Assembly: GCA_020638465.1 (NCBI GenBank)
Contig: JACKIM010000001.1
Coordinates: 1,331,501-1,395,500 of the forward strand
DNA length: 64,000 bases
Direction of reading: 5' to 3'
Source of the DNA: Geminicoccaceae bacterium
Lineage (GTDB): Bacteria; Pseudomonadota; Alphaproteobacteria; Geminicoccales; Geminicoccaceae
Shown: positions 15,939-24,553 of the stretch, piece after piece
Layout: every line of letters begins with the position of its first letter
Numbering within the stretch: position 1 is the first letter of the stretch
Translations under genes and position numbers: made by a program
The notes under the pieces: generated by a model
Told to the model about the DNA's origin: nothing
What the model saw: the letters and a program-made list of their open reading frames with translations, nothing else
Databases searched by the model: none

Positions 15939-16295
15939 ATGCCGAGTTACGAGCATACTTTCATAGCGCGTCCCGATCTGTCTGGCACCCAGGCCCAGAC
16001 CTTGGCCGAGGAACTTGGCCAGCTCATCAGGGACAATGGTGGCGAAGTGAAGAAGACGGAGTACTGGGGACTTCGCACCCTGGCCTACAGGGTGAAGAAG
16101 AACCGCAAGGGCCATTATCTTCACATGAACGTCGAAGCACCGGCGAGCACCGTCATGGAGCTCGAACGGAACGAGCGCATTCACGATGACGTGATCCGTT
16201 ATCTTACGGTGAAGGTCGAGGCGCACGACGAAAATCCCTCCATCTTCATGCAGGCCAAGAGCAGCCGCGACGATCGTCGTCGCGACCGCAACTGA
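15939..16295 (+). CDS. rpsF: 30S ribosomal protein S6
   Basis: A 118-residue protein that starts MPSYEHTFIARPDLSG and contains the S6 blocks GGEVKKTEYWGLRTLAYRVKKNRKGHY and LERNERIHDDVIRYLTVKVE, with a charged tail (SSRDDRRRDRN). S6 binds 16S rRNA with S18 in the platform of the small subunit. The ATG at 15939 follows AGGGAGA with normal spacing; the open frame reaches farther upstream but that part is not S6. It is first in the cluster rpsF-rpsR-DUF2232-rplI, a standard alphaproteobacterial order. The promoter should be in the 240-base gap upstream, where a TATAAC box lies near 15817. Confidence 0.97.
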   Translation: MPSYEHTFIARPDLSGTQAQTLAEELGQLIRDNGGEVKKTEYWGLRTLAYRVKKNRKGHYLHMNVEAPASTVMELERNERIHDDVIRYLTVKVEAHDENPSIFMQAKSSRDDRRRDRN

Positions 16296-16320
16296 TCTGC
16301 TGCCACCGGAGTAGAGACTC

Positions 16321-16662
16321 ATGATCGATCAGACCGCAGAGCGTGGTGACCGCGGAGAGCGTGGTGATCGCGGCGACCGCAGTGAGCGCGGCGAACGTGG
16401 AGAGCGCGGCGATCGCCGGGAACCGCCGACAATCACGATCCGTCGTCCGTTCTTCCGCCGCCGCAAGGCCAGCCCGTTCGCCCATGCCGACGCACCGGCG
16501 ATCGACTACAAGGACATCAAGCTCCTGCAGCGCTTCATTTCCGAGCGTGGCAAGATCGTCCCTCGCCGCATTACGGCAGTAACCGCCAAGGAACAGCGTG
16601 CGCTGGCCCGGGCGATCAAGCGTGCGCGTGAACTGGCCCTTCTCCCCTACGTCGCCAACTAG
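16321..16662 (+). CDS. rpsR: 30S ribosomal protein S18 with repeat-rich N-terminal extension
   Basis: The C-terminal part (about residues 40-113) is standard S18: [52 protein letters not shown] and LALLPYV. The N-terminal part (about 7-33) is an added, highly charged repeat of RGD, RGE and SER units. At the DNA level it is made of repeated GAGCGTGGTGA and CGCGGCGA words, which suggests growth by slippage. Typical S18 is 75-90 residues, so the 113-residue length comes from this extension. It should be disordered and lie on the ribosome surface. Ribosome binding site CCGGAG lies before the ATG; the gene follows rpsF by 25 bases. Confidence 0.96.
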   Translation: MIDQTAERGDRGERGDRGDRSERGERGERGDRREPPTITIRRPFFRRRKASPFAHADAPAIDYKDIKLLQRFISERGKIVPRRITAVTAKEQRALARAIKRARELALLPYVAN

Positions 16663-16707
16663 GCTGCCAGGAGAAGGCCCGGATAAGAGTTCCGTGCCGG
16701 GAATGTC

Positions 16708-17637
16708 ATGCGCAAGGCCGCACCTCTGATCGGACTCGCCGCTTTCGCGAGTGCTGTGTTGTTCCTGTCCATTCCCTTGGGAGTGGGCAGGATTTCGCTC
16801 GTGGCGTATTTCGTCCAGCTGCCCTTGCTGTATGTCGGTTTCACCCTGGGCCTGACCGGCTTTTCCGTCGGCAGCCTGGCTGCGTCACTGATCGTCCTGC
16901 TGGTCGCCGGCGGAATGGCGGCCGGCATTTTCGTCGCCATGGACGTCGTGCCGGGTTTCATCGTGATCAGGCATGCGCTGTTATGGCGTCCCGCAGGCGA
17001 TGGTTCGAGAGAGTGGTTCCCTTCAGGACTGATCCTTGGGCGGCTGGCCATATACATGCTGGTCCTCCTGATCGTTGTCCTGGGCTGGTTGCAGTTCCGG
17101 TTCGGTGATCTTGCCGACAACTTTTCGGCCGGCATGGATATCCTGGCGGCAGACTATGCCGGCAATGCCATGGCAGCCCAGGTCATCGGAATCTATCGTG
17201 GCCTCGTCCCTGTCCTGCCTGGCATCGCGGCGGCGGGTCTGTTCCTGGTGTCGGTGGCCAACGGTGCGATGGCCTTCAAGCTCGCCCAGGGACAGCAGCG
17301 TTCGGTTCGCCCGAACGAACTCCTCAGATTGTTCCGCCTGCCAGGCTGGTTCATGCCAGCCTTTCTGGTTACCATCGCCGCGGCGATGGTGCTGAACGGA
17401 AATCCGGGGTTCTATGCCCGCGGGGTGGCCATCGTTCTCGGGACCGGATATCTGCTTCTCGGGCTGGCGCTGGTCCACAGCCTGATGGCACGGGTCCTGA
17501 CCGATACGTTTCGTCGCGTCACGGGCCTGACCGTCTTCTATGTCGTTTTCGTCCTGTTCGGATTGATCGCGGTACCTGTCGTCGCCGCCATGGGTCTGAT
17601 CGAGGATCGTGCGCAGATGCGCCATACCATGTCGTGA
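16708..17637 (+). CDS. DUF2232 multi-pass membrane protein
   Basis: A 309-residue protein with about eight hydrophobic helices, beginning MRKAAPLIGLAAFASAVLFL. It has a Gly-rich first half, a mid-protein loop with GLVPVLPGIAAAGLFLVSVANGAMAF, and the segment MPAFLVTIAAAMVLNGNPGFYARGVAIVLGTGYLLLGLALVHSL. This matches the DUF2232 (YybS-like) proteins that sit between rpsR and rplI in many alphaproteobacteria. The biochemical role is unknown. Spacing of 45 bases to rpsR and 21 bases to rplI supports a single transcript with the ribosomal genes. Confidence 0.82.
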   Translation: MRKAAPLIGLAAFASAVLFLSIPLGVGRISLVAYFVQLPLLYVGFTLGLTGFSVGSLAASLIVLLVAGGMAAGIFVAMDVVPGFIVIRHALLWRPAGDGSREWFPSGLILGRLAIYMLVLLIVVLGWLQFRFGDLADNFSAGMDILAADYAGNAMAAQVIGIYRGLVPVLPGIAAAGLFLVSVANGAMAFKLAQGQQRSVRPNELLRLFRLPGWFMPAFLVTIAAAMVLNGNPGFYARGVAIVLGTGYLLLGLALVHSLMARVLTDTFRRVTGLTVFYVVFVLFGLIAVPVVAAMGLIEDRAQMRHTMS

Positions 17638-17658
17638 ACGTTACTGGAGCTTAGCAAG

Positions 17659-18225
17659 ATGCAGGTCATCCTTCTCGAGCGGGTCGCAAAACTGGGTCAG
17701 ATGGGCGAAATCGTCAATGTCCGCCCGGGTTTCGCGCGCAATTTCCTCATCCCGAAGGGCAAGGCCCTGCGCGCTACCGGAGAAGCCATGCAGCGCTTCG
17801 AAGCACAGCGTGCCGAACTTGAGGCCAACAATCAGGAACGCCGAGAGCATGCCCTGACAATGCGCGGCGACGTCGACGGCAAGTCTGTCGTCATCCTTCG
17901 CCAGGCCAGCGAGAGCGCGCAGCTCTATGGTTCGGTGACCCCGCGTGACATTGTCGAGGCGCTGGCAGAAGGCGGTATCGAGCTCAACCGTCAGCAGATC
18001 CGGCTTGAACAGCCGATCAAGACAACCGGGATTCATACGGTTGCCGTTGAGCTTCATCCTGAAGTCGAAGTTCAAATCCAGGTGAATGTCGCCCGGTCGC
18101 GCGAGGAAGCCGACATTCAGGCGGGTCTCGCACCGGACGTCGAGCCTGAACGCGAAGAAGAGGTCAAGGACGACAACGAACCTGATCCCCGGCTGGCAAA
18201 TTTCGACATGCTGGACGAAGACTGA
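17659..18225 (+). CDS. rplI: 50S ribosomal protein L9
   Basis: A 188-residue protein. It starts [40 protein letters not shown], the N-terminal rRNA-binding domain of L9, followed by a long connecting helix (about 45-75). The C-terminal domain holds [26 protein letters not shown] and [26 protein letters not shown]. An acidic tail of about 35 residues ([17 protein letters not shown]) follows, as often in alphaproteobacterial L9. It binds 23S rRNA near the L1 stalk. It ends the rpsF cluster; a long hairpin lies 40 bases downstream. Confidence 0.97.
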   Translation: MQVILLERVAKLGQMGEIVNVRPGFARNFLIPKGKALRATGEAMQRFEAQRAELEANNQERREHALTMRGDVDGKSVVILRQASESAQLYGSVTPRDIVEALAEGGIELNRQQIRLEQPIKTTGIHTVAVELHPEVEVQIQVNVARSREEADIQAGLAPDVEPEREEEVKDDNEPDPRLANFDMLDED

Positions 18226-18263
18226 AGTTCGAACGTTCGCGACTGCGGAAAGATCCGCCGGAT

Positions 18264-18303
18264 TTCCCCTTTCCCGTCACAACTTGTCGACGGGAAAGGG
18301 GAA
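18264..18303 (+). terminator. Long perfect stem-loop after rplI
   Basis: TTCCCCTTTCCCGTC pairs perfectly with GACGGGAAAGGGGAA (15 pairs, ten-base loop). It stands about 40 bases after the rplI stop codon. No T-run follows, so it may be a processing or Rho-assisted end for the ribosomal operon. Confidence 0.55.
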
Positions 18304-18457
18304 CTGGTCGTATCCGACCGAACCGGCATGCGGCCGCAATATGAAATTCGGATTGCCCGGCTGACCTTTGTTGCTGCATTGCCGAAAGCCCTCGGTTATG
18401 GTCATCGAAATGCTGCCCTGATCAGTGGACAGTCGTTCCTTTGTCGGAGATGATCAA

Positions 18458-19123
18458 ATGGCGTCGGCGGATGACAAGCCGAAACGTGGCGACGAAAGCA
18501 GTAATGTCGTTGCCGTTGTCAAGAAGTACGCGAACCGGCGTCTTTATAATACTGCGACCAGCAGCTATGTGACACTTGACGAACTGAGTCAGATGGTTCG
18601 CCAAGGCGATGAATTTGTAGTCTATGATGCAAAGTCAGGCGACGATATCACGCGCTCCGTCCTGACCCAGATCATTCTCGAAGAGGACAGCAAGGGACGC
18701 AATCTCCTGCCGATCAGTTTCCTGCGGCAGCTTATTGCCTTTTACGATGACAGCCTTCATGCGATCGTCCCGCGCTACCTTGAGGTGTCGATGGAGAATT
18801 TCGCCCGACACCAGGATCAGATGCGCTCCTATGTGGAAGACACGATCGGACGGTTTTTCCCGGTGCCCGGCATGGACCGAAGTGCCAAGCCGTTCGAGGA
18901 TCTCACCCGACAGAATCTTGCGATGATGCAGAATGCTGCCCGCATGTTCAGTCCCTTCGCCGATCCCAAGGACGAGACGCAGGACTCGACCGGCGAAACA
19001 ACCTCGTCCGGAGAAAACGACAGTCAGAAGGAAGTCCTCTCCAACGAGATGAAGGAACTCAAGGCACAGCTCACCGACCTGCAACACCAGCTCGACGCTC
19101 TCGCCCGCAAGAACAAGGAGTAA
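18458..19123 (+). CDS. phaR: Polyhydroxyalkanoate synthesis repressor PhaR
   Basis: A 221-residue regulator. I chose the ATG at 18458 because CGGAG precedes it; the upstream GTG at 18425 lacks a site. The N-terminal DNA- and granule-binding domain is unmistakable: VVKKYANRRLYNTATSSYVTLDELSQMVRQG and FVVYDAKSGDDITRSVLTQIILEEDSKG. A C-terminal PHB-accumulation domain (PISFLRQLIAFYDDSLHAIVPRYLEVSMENF) and a coiled coil at the end (LKAQLTDLQHQLDALARKN) follow. PhaR senses PHA granules and represses phasin and its own gene. No pha synthesis genes are nearby. An IS200-type element begins within five bases of the stop codon, so the natural terminator is displaced. Confidence 0.93.
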   Translation: MASADDKPKRGDESSNVVAVVKKYANRRLYNTATSSYVTLDELSQMVRQGDEFVVYDAKSGDDITRSVLTQIILEEDSKGRNLLPISFLRQLIAFYDDSLHAIVPRYLEVSMENFARHQDQMRSYVEDTIGRFFPVPGMDRSAKPFEDLTRQNLAMMQNAARMFSPFADPKDETQDSTGETTSSGENDSQKEVLSNEMKELKAQLTDLQHQLDALARKNKE

Positions 19124-19765
19124 ATATCCCCCGGCAGAGCCGGGGGCTTTGGTTGAGAGCCGCTCAAAGCGGCGGTTTGCGGCGCTGCGCGGCCGCAATC
19201 TGTTCGCCGCCTGAAGGCGGCATGTTCAGGGTAACAGCGCGAGTTGATCGAGCCGGCGATCTTCCTTCTCCTGATTGCGAATGTAGTCGCGGATGACCGT
19301 TTCGTCTCGCCCGACCGTGCTGACAAAATATCCCCTTGCCCAGAAATGTTGGCCAACGAAATTGCGTCGGCGTTCGCCATAAACACGGGCTAAGTGAATG
19401 GCGCTCTTCCCTTTGATGAAGCCGACGACATTGGAGACAGCATATTTGGGGGGAATGGCGAGCATCATGTGGACGTGATCCGGTAGCAGATGACCTTCTA
19501 TGACCTTGCTCTCCTTTTGTTTGGCTAGCTGTCGAAAAACCACGCCGAGATGTGGGCGCAGGCCTGTATACAGCGTCTTGCGTCGGCATTTCGGGATAAA
19601 GACGACATGATATTTGCAGTCCCAAACGCTGTGACTTAGGCTCTGATACGTGTCCATCGCTGACGTTCCTTCCGTATGCGTGGTGGCAAACGAAAGAAAC
19701 CCGGCGATGGACTGCCGGAAACGTCAAACTCGGGCTGCCGCCCCGGCATAGCCGGGGGATCTCCT
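19124..19765 (-). mobile_element. IS200-type insertion sequence (IS200/IS605 family)
   Basis: A short element with one gene (TnpA) and subterminal hairpins: CCCCCGGC/GCCGGGGG at 19128-19146 on one side and CCCCGGC/GCCGGGG at 19741-19757 on the other. Further stem-loops at 19159-19173 and 19206-19221 lie inside the first end. IS200/IS605 elements lack inverted repeats and target duplications and move as single strands whose ends are recognised as hairpins. Exact boundaries cannot be set by eye. It sits just after phaR and is followed by the IS66 element. Confidence 0.8.
19226..19657 (-). CDS. tnpA: IS200/IS605-family transposase TnpA
   Basis: A 143-residue Y1 HUH transposase of normal length. 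It begins MDTYQSLSHSVWDCKYHVVFIPKCRRKTLY. The metal-binding HUH motif is HVHMM (about residues 61-65) within EGHLLPDHVHMMLAIPP. The likely catalytic Tyr lies in VIRDYIRNQEKED near residue 127. The enzyme cuts and rejoins single-stranded DNA at hairpins in the element ends. GGAAGGAA provides a ribosome binding site. No companion TnpB/IscB gene is present. The reading frame appears intact, so the element may be active. Confidence 0.92.
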   Translation of the reverse strand: MDTYQSLSHSVWDCKYHVVFIPKCRRKTLYTGLRPHLGVVFRQLAKQKESKVIEGHLLPDHVHMMLAIPPKYAVSNVVGFIKGKSAIHLARVYGERRRNFVGQHFWARGYFVSTVGRDETVIRDYIRNQEKEDRRLDQLALLP

Positions 19766-19780
19766 ATTTTAGTTTAGAGT

Positions 19781-19788
19781 TTCCCGTT
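19781..19788. repeat. Left 8-bp target duplication of the IS66 element
   Basis: TTCCCGTT directly precedes the left terminal repeat and recurs directly after the right one at 21526-21533. Eight bases is the standard IS66-family duplication length. Confidence 0.9.
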
Positions 19789-21525
19789 GTAACCGGTGCA
19801 AAAGTCCGGGCGATCAGACCTTGGCGGCGGTGACGAGCTGGGCGAGTGGTGGGATTTCTGTCGTGTATGGTACGGCGAGTCGGTGGCCGAGGAGCTGGAA
19901 GAAGGAGACGTCGAGTTTCTGGCAGGTTTTCATGCAGCCGAGCAGGGTATCGCGTGCCTGACGGCCGGCATCGGACCAGGTGCCGCCGGAGATCTTGCGT
20001 TTGGTGACGTGGCAGCGGATGTCGTTTTCCGAGCCGTTGGTGTGCAGGGGGATTTCGGGTCGGTCGAGGACCAGGAGGAGTTCCGGTTTGCGGGCATGCA
20101 GGCGTGCGAGCAGGCGATCGAGGGTGGCGAAACCGGTCTTGCGCTTGAAGATGCGGTCGAAGCGGGCACGGAGCTGGGCAGCTCGCGACCTTTGCGGGGC
20201 TTGTTTGTAAGCCTTGAGATCGGCGTAGAACCACCAGACGAGCTGGCGGAGGAGATCGATGGCACGTCTTTGGCTTTCATTGAAGCCGACGAGCTTGTGG
20301 ATCAGGCGCTCGGCATGAACCCAACAGAGTGCATGTTGGCCGACGCGGAACTGTCCGGCGCCATCGGAGACGATGACGGTATCGTTCAGCAGACCGTGGT
20401 GGTGGATGCTGCCCCACAGTGCGGCCTCGGTGGCGATTTTGACCGGGTCGGGGTGAACATCGAGTTGATCGATACCGAGTTCGCCCAGATGGGCCGAGAA
20501 GGCGCCGCGATCGGCGAATGTCCTGGTGTCATGCGCCTCCAGCCGGGCGATCACGGAGCCCGCCAGCGCATGTTTGCGCATGTAGCTGAAGGCGTCGTCA
20601 TTGAGGACATAACCGCCATGACCGGCGCGCAGCAGTTCGAGAAAATTCACCCGGCTCTTGGAAAACGTCGTCGCGAAGTGGGTGAAGCGGTCATCGCCGA
20701 TCTGGGTGGTGAAGCCGTTTTTGGCGCCATGCCGGGCGCCGGTGTCATCGACGGTGATCCATTTCGCGCTCTCGAGACCGGCGCGGAACAGCTCCGTGGC
20801 CTCGTCATGCAAATCGCCTGGATCATTGTTCAACAGCCGGATGACCTGGCACTTGGAAATGACGATGCCGATCTCGTTCAGCATCGCCGTCAAGCGTTCC
20901 GTCGTGACCTGGCCCTGGACGTGCTGCAGAATGATGAACCGCACCAGTTCAGGCCCGAAATGCCCGCACAAGCCCTGGGGCAACGGCGCTGTCACCGTTC
21001 GCCCGTCCGGCGTCATCCAGCGCTCCCGGCGATAGCGGATCACCCGGCTCTCCAGCCGCAGATCCTGCACGACAAAATCCTCATACCCCTTGAACCGCGA
21101 GCCGGGCGGCGCCTCAACCCCGAGCTTCTGCTCCTCGCTCACCACAGGAACCCGCCGGCTGGCCTTCGACGAACCACCCCGCTTGCCCTTGCCGCCTCGC
21201 TTGCCTGTGGCCGTCGATGTTCCGGCCTTCGCTGCCATCCCCGACGGTTTGATCTTCGGCCGCCCTTTCAGCCCCTTGAGCCGGGCAATCTCATCCCGCA
21301 ATGCTGCATTCTCCGCCTCCAGCAAAGCGACGCGCTCCAGCAGCGCCGCAACCAAATCGCGGAGATCATCAAGGCCGAGTGTGGCGAGGTTGGTGGCATT
21401 GGGCTTGGACATAACAAACTTGAATCACGTCCCATCGCTCTTGGGAATCGAGAACATATTCTTATTCCATGCGCGCAGATCAAGCCTCAAAAATCCAGTC
21501 CGCCCGGACTTTTGCACCGGTTACT
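19789..21525 (-). mobile_element. Complete IS66-family insertion sequence
   Basis: A 1737-bp element bounded by perfect 24-bp inverted repeats (19789-19812 and 21502-21525; each reads GTAACCGGTGCAAAAGTCC inward and continues) and flanked by identical 8-bp target duplications. It carries a single large transposase gene and no separate TnpA/TnpB accessory genes, as in the ISBst12-like subgroup of IS66. Perfect ends, intact gene and perfect duplication all indicate a recent insertion. It landed beside the IS200 element, between phaR and the HIT gene. Confidence 0.93.
19814..21412 (-). CDS. IS66-family transposase (TnpC)
   Basis: A 532-residue DDE transposase. The N terminus holds a leucine-zipper-like coiled coil (LRDLVAALLERVALLEAENAALRDEIARLKGLKGR), then a basic Gly/Lys linker. 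The catalytic part includes WITVDDTGARHGAKNG with a catalytic Asp, VSDGAGQF, and CWVHAERL. Near the C terminus is the conserved HTNGSENDIRCHVTKRKISGGTWSDAGRQARDTLLG, which holds the catalytic Glu and is diagnostic for IS66. The frame is intact. It fills the element almost end to end. Confidence 0.93.
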   Translation of the reverse strand: MSKPNATNLATLGLDDLRDLVAALLERVALLEAENAALRDEIARLKGLKGRPKIKPSGMAAKAGTSTATGKRGGKGKRGGSSKASRRVPVVSEEQKLGVEAPPGSRFKGYEDFVVQDLRLESRVIRYRRERWMTPDGRTVTAPLPQGLCGHFGPELVRFIILQHVQGQVTTERLTAMLNEIGIVISKCQVIRLLNNDPGDLHDEATELFRAGLESAKWITVDDTGARHGAKNGFTTQIGDDRFTHFATTFSKSRVNFLELLRAGHGGYVLNDDAFSYMRKHALAGSVIARLEAHDTRTFADRGAFSAHLGELGIDQLDVHPDPVKIATEAALWGSIHHHGLLNDTVIVSDGAGQFRVGQHALCWVHAERLIHKLVGFNESQRRAIDLLRQLVWWFYADLKAYKQAPQRSRAAQLRARFDRIFKRKTGFATLDRLLARLHARKPELLLVLDRPEIPLHTNGSENDIRCHVTKRKISGGTWSDAGRQARDTLLGCMKTCQKLDVSFFQLLGHRLAVPYTTEIPPLAQLVTAAKV

Positions 21526-21533
21526 TCCCGTTC
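21526..21533. repeat. Right 8-bp target duplication of the IS66 element
   Basis: TTCCCGTT, identical to 19781-19788, directly after the right terminal inverted repeat. Confidence 0.9.
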
Positions 21534-21650
21534 AGGTAACCACATGGACGACAAGGAAAGGTGTCAAAGCAACGGAATAGAGCTTCAGACCGATTATCCC
21601 CGACGGGAAGCGCTCTGAGCCCTTTCAATAGCAGGCAGGCTACTTCAAGT

Positions 21651-22058
21651 TCAGCCGAGTGCCGTTCGATAACCTTGGCACAAGACAGTGCGCTCTTCAG
21701 CATCGCGGAGTGGCCCCGGACCGGAGCACCAGACGGGAGTGGGCCAGGCGGCGTCACCGACATTGCGGCCAATGACATGGACATGCATTTGCGCCACCAC
21801 ATTTCCGATCATTGCGATGTTGCGCTTGTGCGGACGGGCAATGCTCGCCAACACCGCATCGGCGCGACGGGTTTCGAGCATGAGCTGATGATAATCAGCG
21901 TCACACAGATCGCCGTAGTCGCGCAGACCGGCAATACGGGGGATGAGCAGCAGCCAGTGCCAGCGGGCATCGTCCTTGAAGCGGATATGGCACAGCGGCC
22001 AGTCGCCAACCGGATCGCTGCCATCCAGCAGGCGGGGGTCGATGGTAAAATCGCTCAT
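21651..22058 (-). CDS. HIT-family protein
   Basis: A 135-residue protein that begins MSDFTIDPRLLDGSDPVGDWPLCHIRFKDDARWHWLLLIPR. The histidine-triad block is VVAQMHVHVIGR (about residues 93-104). The middle and third His are kept while the first position is Gln, which is common in alphaproteobacterial members. HIT enzymes hydrolyse or transfer nucleotides from small molecules. I chose the ATG at 22058; the long upstream extension overlaps the glpR end and looks non-coding. It lies downstream of glpK and glpR in the same direction and may be the last gene of that operon. Confidence 0.85.
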   Translation of the reverse strand: MSDFTIDPRLLDGSDPVGDWPLCHIRFKDDARWHWLLLIPRIAGLRDYGDLCDADYHQLMLETRRADAVLASIARPHKRNIAMIGNVVAQMHVHVIGRNVGDAAWPTPVWCSGPGPLRDAEERTVLCQGYRTALG

Positions 22059-22116
22059 GGCCCGGCCTTTGTCAGTCTGGTACCGTATTGGAGGTCTGCC
22101 ACCACGAACAAGCCCA

Positions 22117-22893
22117 TCAGTCTCCGGTCTCTCCAGCAACGCACAACTCCGTCCCGGCCCGTTCCAGGACATCGCATAGTTCGGCTGGCGGCTGGCGGTC
22201 GGTGAAAAACGCATCGACCTGTTCGAAATGTCCCATGCGCGCCATGGCATGGCGTCCAATCTTGCTTGCATCTGCTGCCAGAAAGACCTTGCGCGCGTGT
22301 TCGATGATGGTTTGCGCCACTCTCACCTCGCGATAATCGTAGTCGAACAGGGTACCGTCGAGGTCTATCGCACTGATGCCAATGATTGCGATGTCGACAC
22401 GGAACTGACGGATCAGGTCGATCGTCGCCTCGCCGACGATCCCCCGGTCGCGTGCACGCACGGTACCGCCGGCAACCACCACCTGGAAGTCCTCGTTGCC
22501 GGCCATCATCGCCGCCACATTGAGATTATTAGTCAAAACTGACAATCCCTTATGTTCGAGCAGTGCCATTGCGACAGCTTCTGCCGTCGTGCCGATATTG
22601 ATGCATAACGAAGCGTGATGCGATACCCGGGAGGCAACCTCAGCAGCAATTCGCTGCTTGGCCGCCAGATTCATCACCTTGCGGCTGCTGTAGGCGATGT
22701 TTTCCGTACTCGAAGGCAGCCCTGCACCACCGTGGAAGCGCTGGACAAGCCCCAGATCGGCCAGTTCGTTGATATCCCGGCGGACGGTTTGCGGCGTCAC
22801 GGCAAATTGTTGCGCCAACGCATCAATGGTCATGAACCCCTGCCGGCGAACGAGCTCGACCATCTGCTCGCGCCGCCCGTCGATCGCATTCAT
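22117..22893 (-). CDS. glpR: DeoR-family glycerol-3-phosphate regulon repressor
   Basis: A 258-residue regulator. The N-terminal DeoR helix-turn-helix is clear: REQMVELVRRQGFMTIDALAQQFAVTPQTVRRDINELADLGLVQRFHGGA (about 8-58). The C-terminal sugar-phosphate sensor domain contains NIGTTAEAVAMALL, LTNNLNVAAMM, VVVAGGTVRARDRGIVG and the DASKIGRHAMARMG segment. It follows glpK by 25 bases on the same strand, so it probably represses the operon it belongs to, released by glycerol-3-phosphate. Confidence 0.9.
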   Translation of the reverse strand: MNAIDGRREQMVELVRRQGFMTIDALAQQFAVTPQTVRRDINELADLGLVQRFHGGAGLPSSTENIAYSSRKVMNLAAKQRIAAEVASRVSHHASLCINIGTTAEAVAMALLEHKGLSVLTNNLNVAAMMAGNEDFQVVVAGGTVRARDRGIVGEATIDLIRQFRVDIAIIGISAIDLDGTLFDYDYREVRVAQTIIEHARKVFLAADASKIGRHAMARMGHFEQVDAFFTDRQPPAELCDVLERAGTELCVAGETGD

Positions 22894-22918
22894 GTCAAAT
22901 TCTTCACCTGTGCAACCA

Positions 22919-24442
22919 TCAATACGCCGGTTTCGATCGCACCCGGCTCACCGCTTCAGCCCAGCCGGCGAGACGTTCCCTGCGGACCGAATCATCGAGA
23001 ATCGGCTCGAAACGACGTTCGAGGCGCCATGCCGCGGCAATCGCATCAAGGCCGGAGTAAAGTCCGACATCGAGACCAGCGAGATAGGCGGCCCCCAGCA
23101 CGGTTGTCTCGATCACCTGCGGCCGGTCCACCGGGGTCGCCAGGATATCGGCCAGGGACTGGCATACCCAGTCATTGGCGACCATGCCGCCGTCGACCCT
23201 CAGAGTAGCTGGCAGACTTCCCGCGTCGGCGGCCTCGACATCATCGCTCATGGCGTCGATCAGGTCTGCCGTCTGGTAACTCACGGATTCGAGCGTGGCG
23301 CGAACGATATGCTCCAGCGAGCTGTCGCGGGTCAGCCCCAGAATGGCCCCTCGTGCATCGGGATCCCACCAGGGAGCCCCGAGGCCGGTAAAGGCAGGAA
23401 CGACATAGACACCGGCCGAACTTTCCACCGAACGAGCGATGGCCTCGGTCTCATGAGCCTGATTGACCACCTTGAGTCCATCGCGAATCCACTGCACCGC
23501 GGCACCCGCGACAAAGATGCTTCCCTCGATGGCATAGGTCGTCTTGCCGTCCAGGCGATAGGCAATGGTGGAGAGCAGGCGATTGCGCGATGCAACGAGA
23601 CGATCGCCGGTATTGAGCAGGGCGAAGCAGCCCGTACCGTAGGTGCTCTTGAGCATGCCGGGCTTAAAGCAGGCCTGTCCCACGGTCGCTGCCTGCTGGT
23701 CGCCCGCCATGCCATTGATGCTCATGGGCGCGCCGAACAGGGCGGCGTCGGTCGTGCCGAATGCGCAACTGTTGTCCCGGACTTCGGGCAGCATCGAACG
23801 GGGGATATTCAACGCACGAAGCAGGTCATCATCCCACTTATGACGCGAAATGTCGAAAATCATGGTGCGCGCAGCATTCGTGGCGTCAGTCGCATGTTCG
23901 CGACCACCAGTAAGCCGCCACAGGAGAAAGCAATCAATGGTACCGAAGGCGAGCTCACCACGCTCGGCACGAGCGCGAGCACCGTCTACATTGTCGAGGA
24001 TCCAGGCGATCTTGGTAGCCGAGAAATAGGCATCGACCACAAGACCGGTACGCTCGCGCACGGTCTCCACATAACCATCTTCCACCAGCTTGCGGCACAC
24101 CGGCGCAGTACGCCGATCCTGCCAGACGATCGCACGGTAAACCGGGATGCCGGTATCTCGATCCCATACAACCGTGGTCTCCCGCTGGTTGGTGATGCCG
24201 ATCGAAGCGATATCCGCCGGCTTCAGTCCGGCTGCCTGACCCGCCTTGTCGAGCGCGTCCCTGCAAACGAGGACGATATCGTTCCAGATCTGCTCGGGGT
24301 CGTGCTCCACCCAACCATCGGCTGGATAATACTGCTGCAATTCACGCTGGGCGGTCGCCACGGCCGTACCGGTCCGATCAAAGATTATGGCACGACTGCT
24401 CGTCGTACCCTGATCGATCGCCAGCACATAATTCGACACCAT
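22919..24442 (-). CDS. glpK: Glycerol kinase
   Basis: A 507-residue cytosolic enzyme that phosphorylates glycerol with ATP to glycerol-3-phosphate. The FGGY-kinase N-terminal motif is [19 protein letters not shown]. Further blocks are [42 protein letters not shown] [16 protein letters not shown], and [44 protein letters not shown], which is the signature near the active site. Length equals that of known GlpK. It is first in a glpK-glpR-HIT unit. No glpF or glpD is in the window. Confidence 0.96.
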   Translation of the reverse strand: MVSNYVLAIDQGTTSSRAIIFDRTGTAVATAQRELQQYYPADGWVEHDPEQIWNDIVLVCRDALDKAGQAAGLKPADIASIGITNQRETTVVWDRDTGIPVYRAIVWQDRRTAPVCRKLVEDGYVETVRERTGLVVDAYFSATKIAWILDNVDGARARAERGELAFGTIDCFLLWRLTGGREHATDATNAARTMIFDISRHKWDDDLLRALNIPRSMLPEVRDNSCAFGTTDAALFGAPMSINGMAGDQQAATVGQACFKPGMLKSTYGTGCFALLNTGDRLVASRNRLLSTIAYRLDGKTTYAIEGSIFVAGAAVQWIRDGLKVVNQAHETEAIARSVESSAGVYVVPAFTGLGAPWWDPDARGAILGLTRDSSLEHIVRATLESVSYQTADLIDAMSDDVEAADAGSLPATLRVDGGMVANDWVCQSLADILATPVDRPQVIETTVLGAAYLAGLDVGLYSGLDAIAAAWRLERRFEPILDDSVRRERLAGWAEAVSRVRSKPAY

Positions 24443-24553
24443 CGCCCCCTCCCTGAAGCCGAGATCCTTCAGGCAGGTTAGCAGCGCGTCGATGAAATGA
24501 CGACAGTGGCGACACCCCTCGACAAGGTCATCGCCCCGCCGGAGAGCATTCCC

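Noticed and set aside
16321..16430. Possible CRISPR-like or tandem repeat array
   Set aside because: The repeated words are inside the rpsR coding frame and too short and irregular for CRISPR; no spacers or cas genes are present.
19796..21580. 594-residue plus-strand open frame across the IS66 element
   Set aside because: It is the antisense shadow of the IS66 transposase; the minus-strand protein has diagnostic motifs and the plus frame has none.
22697..24481. 594-residue plus-strand open frame
   Set aside because: It lies opposite glpK and glpR, both with clear motifs; the plus-strand translation looks like typical high-GC antisense.
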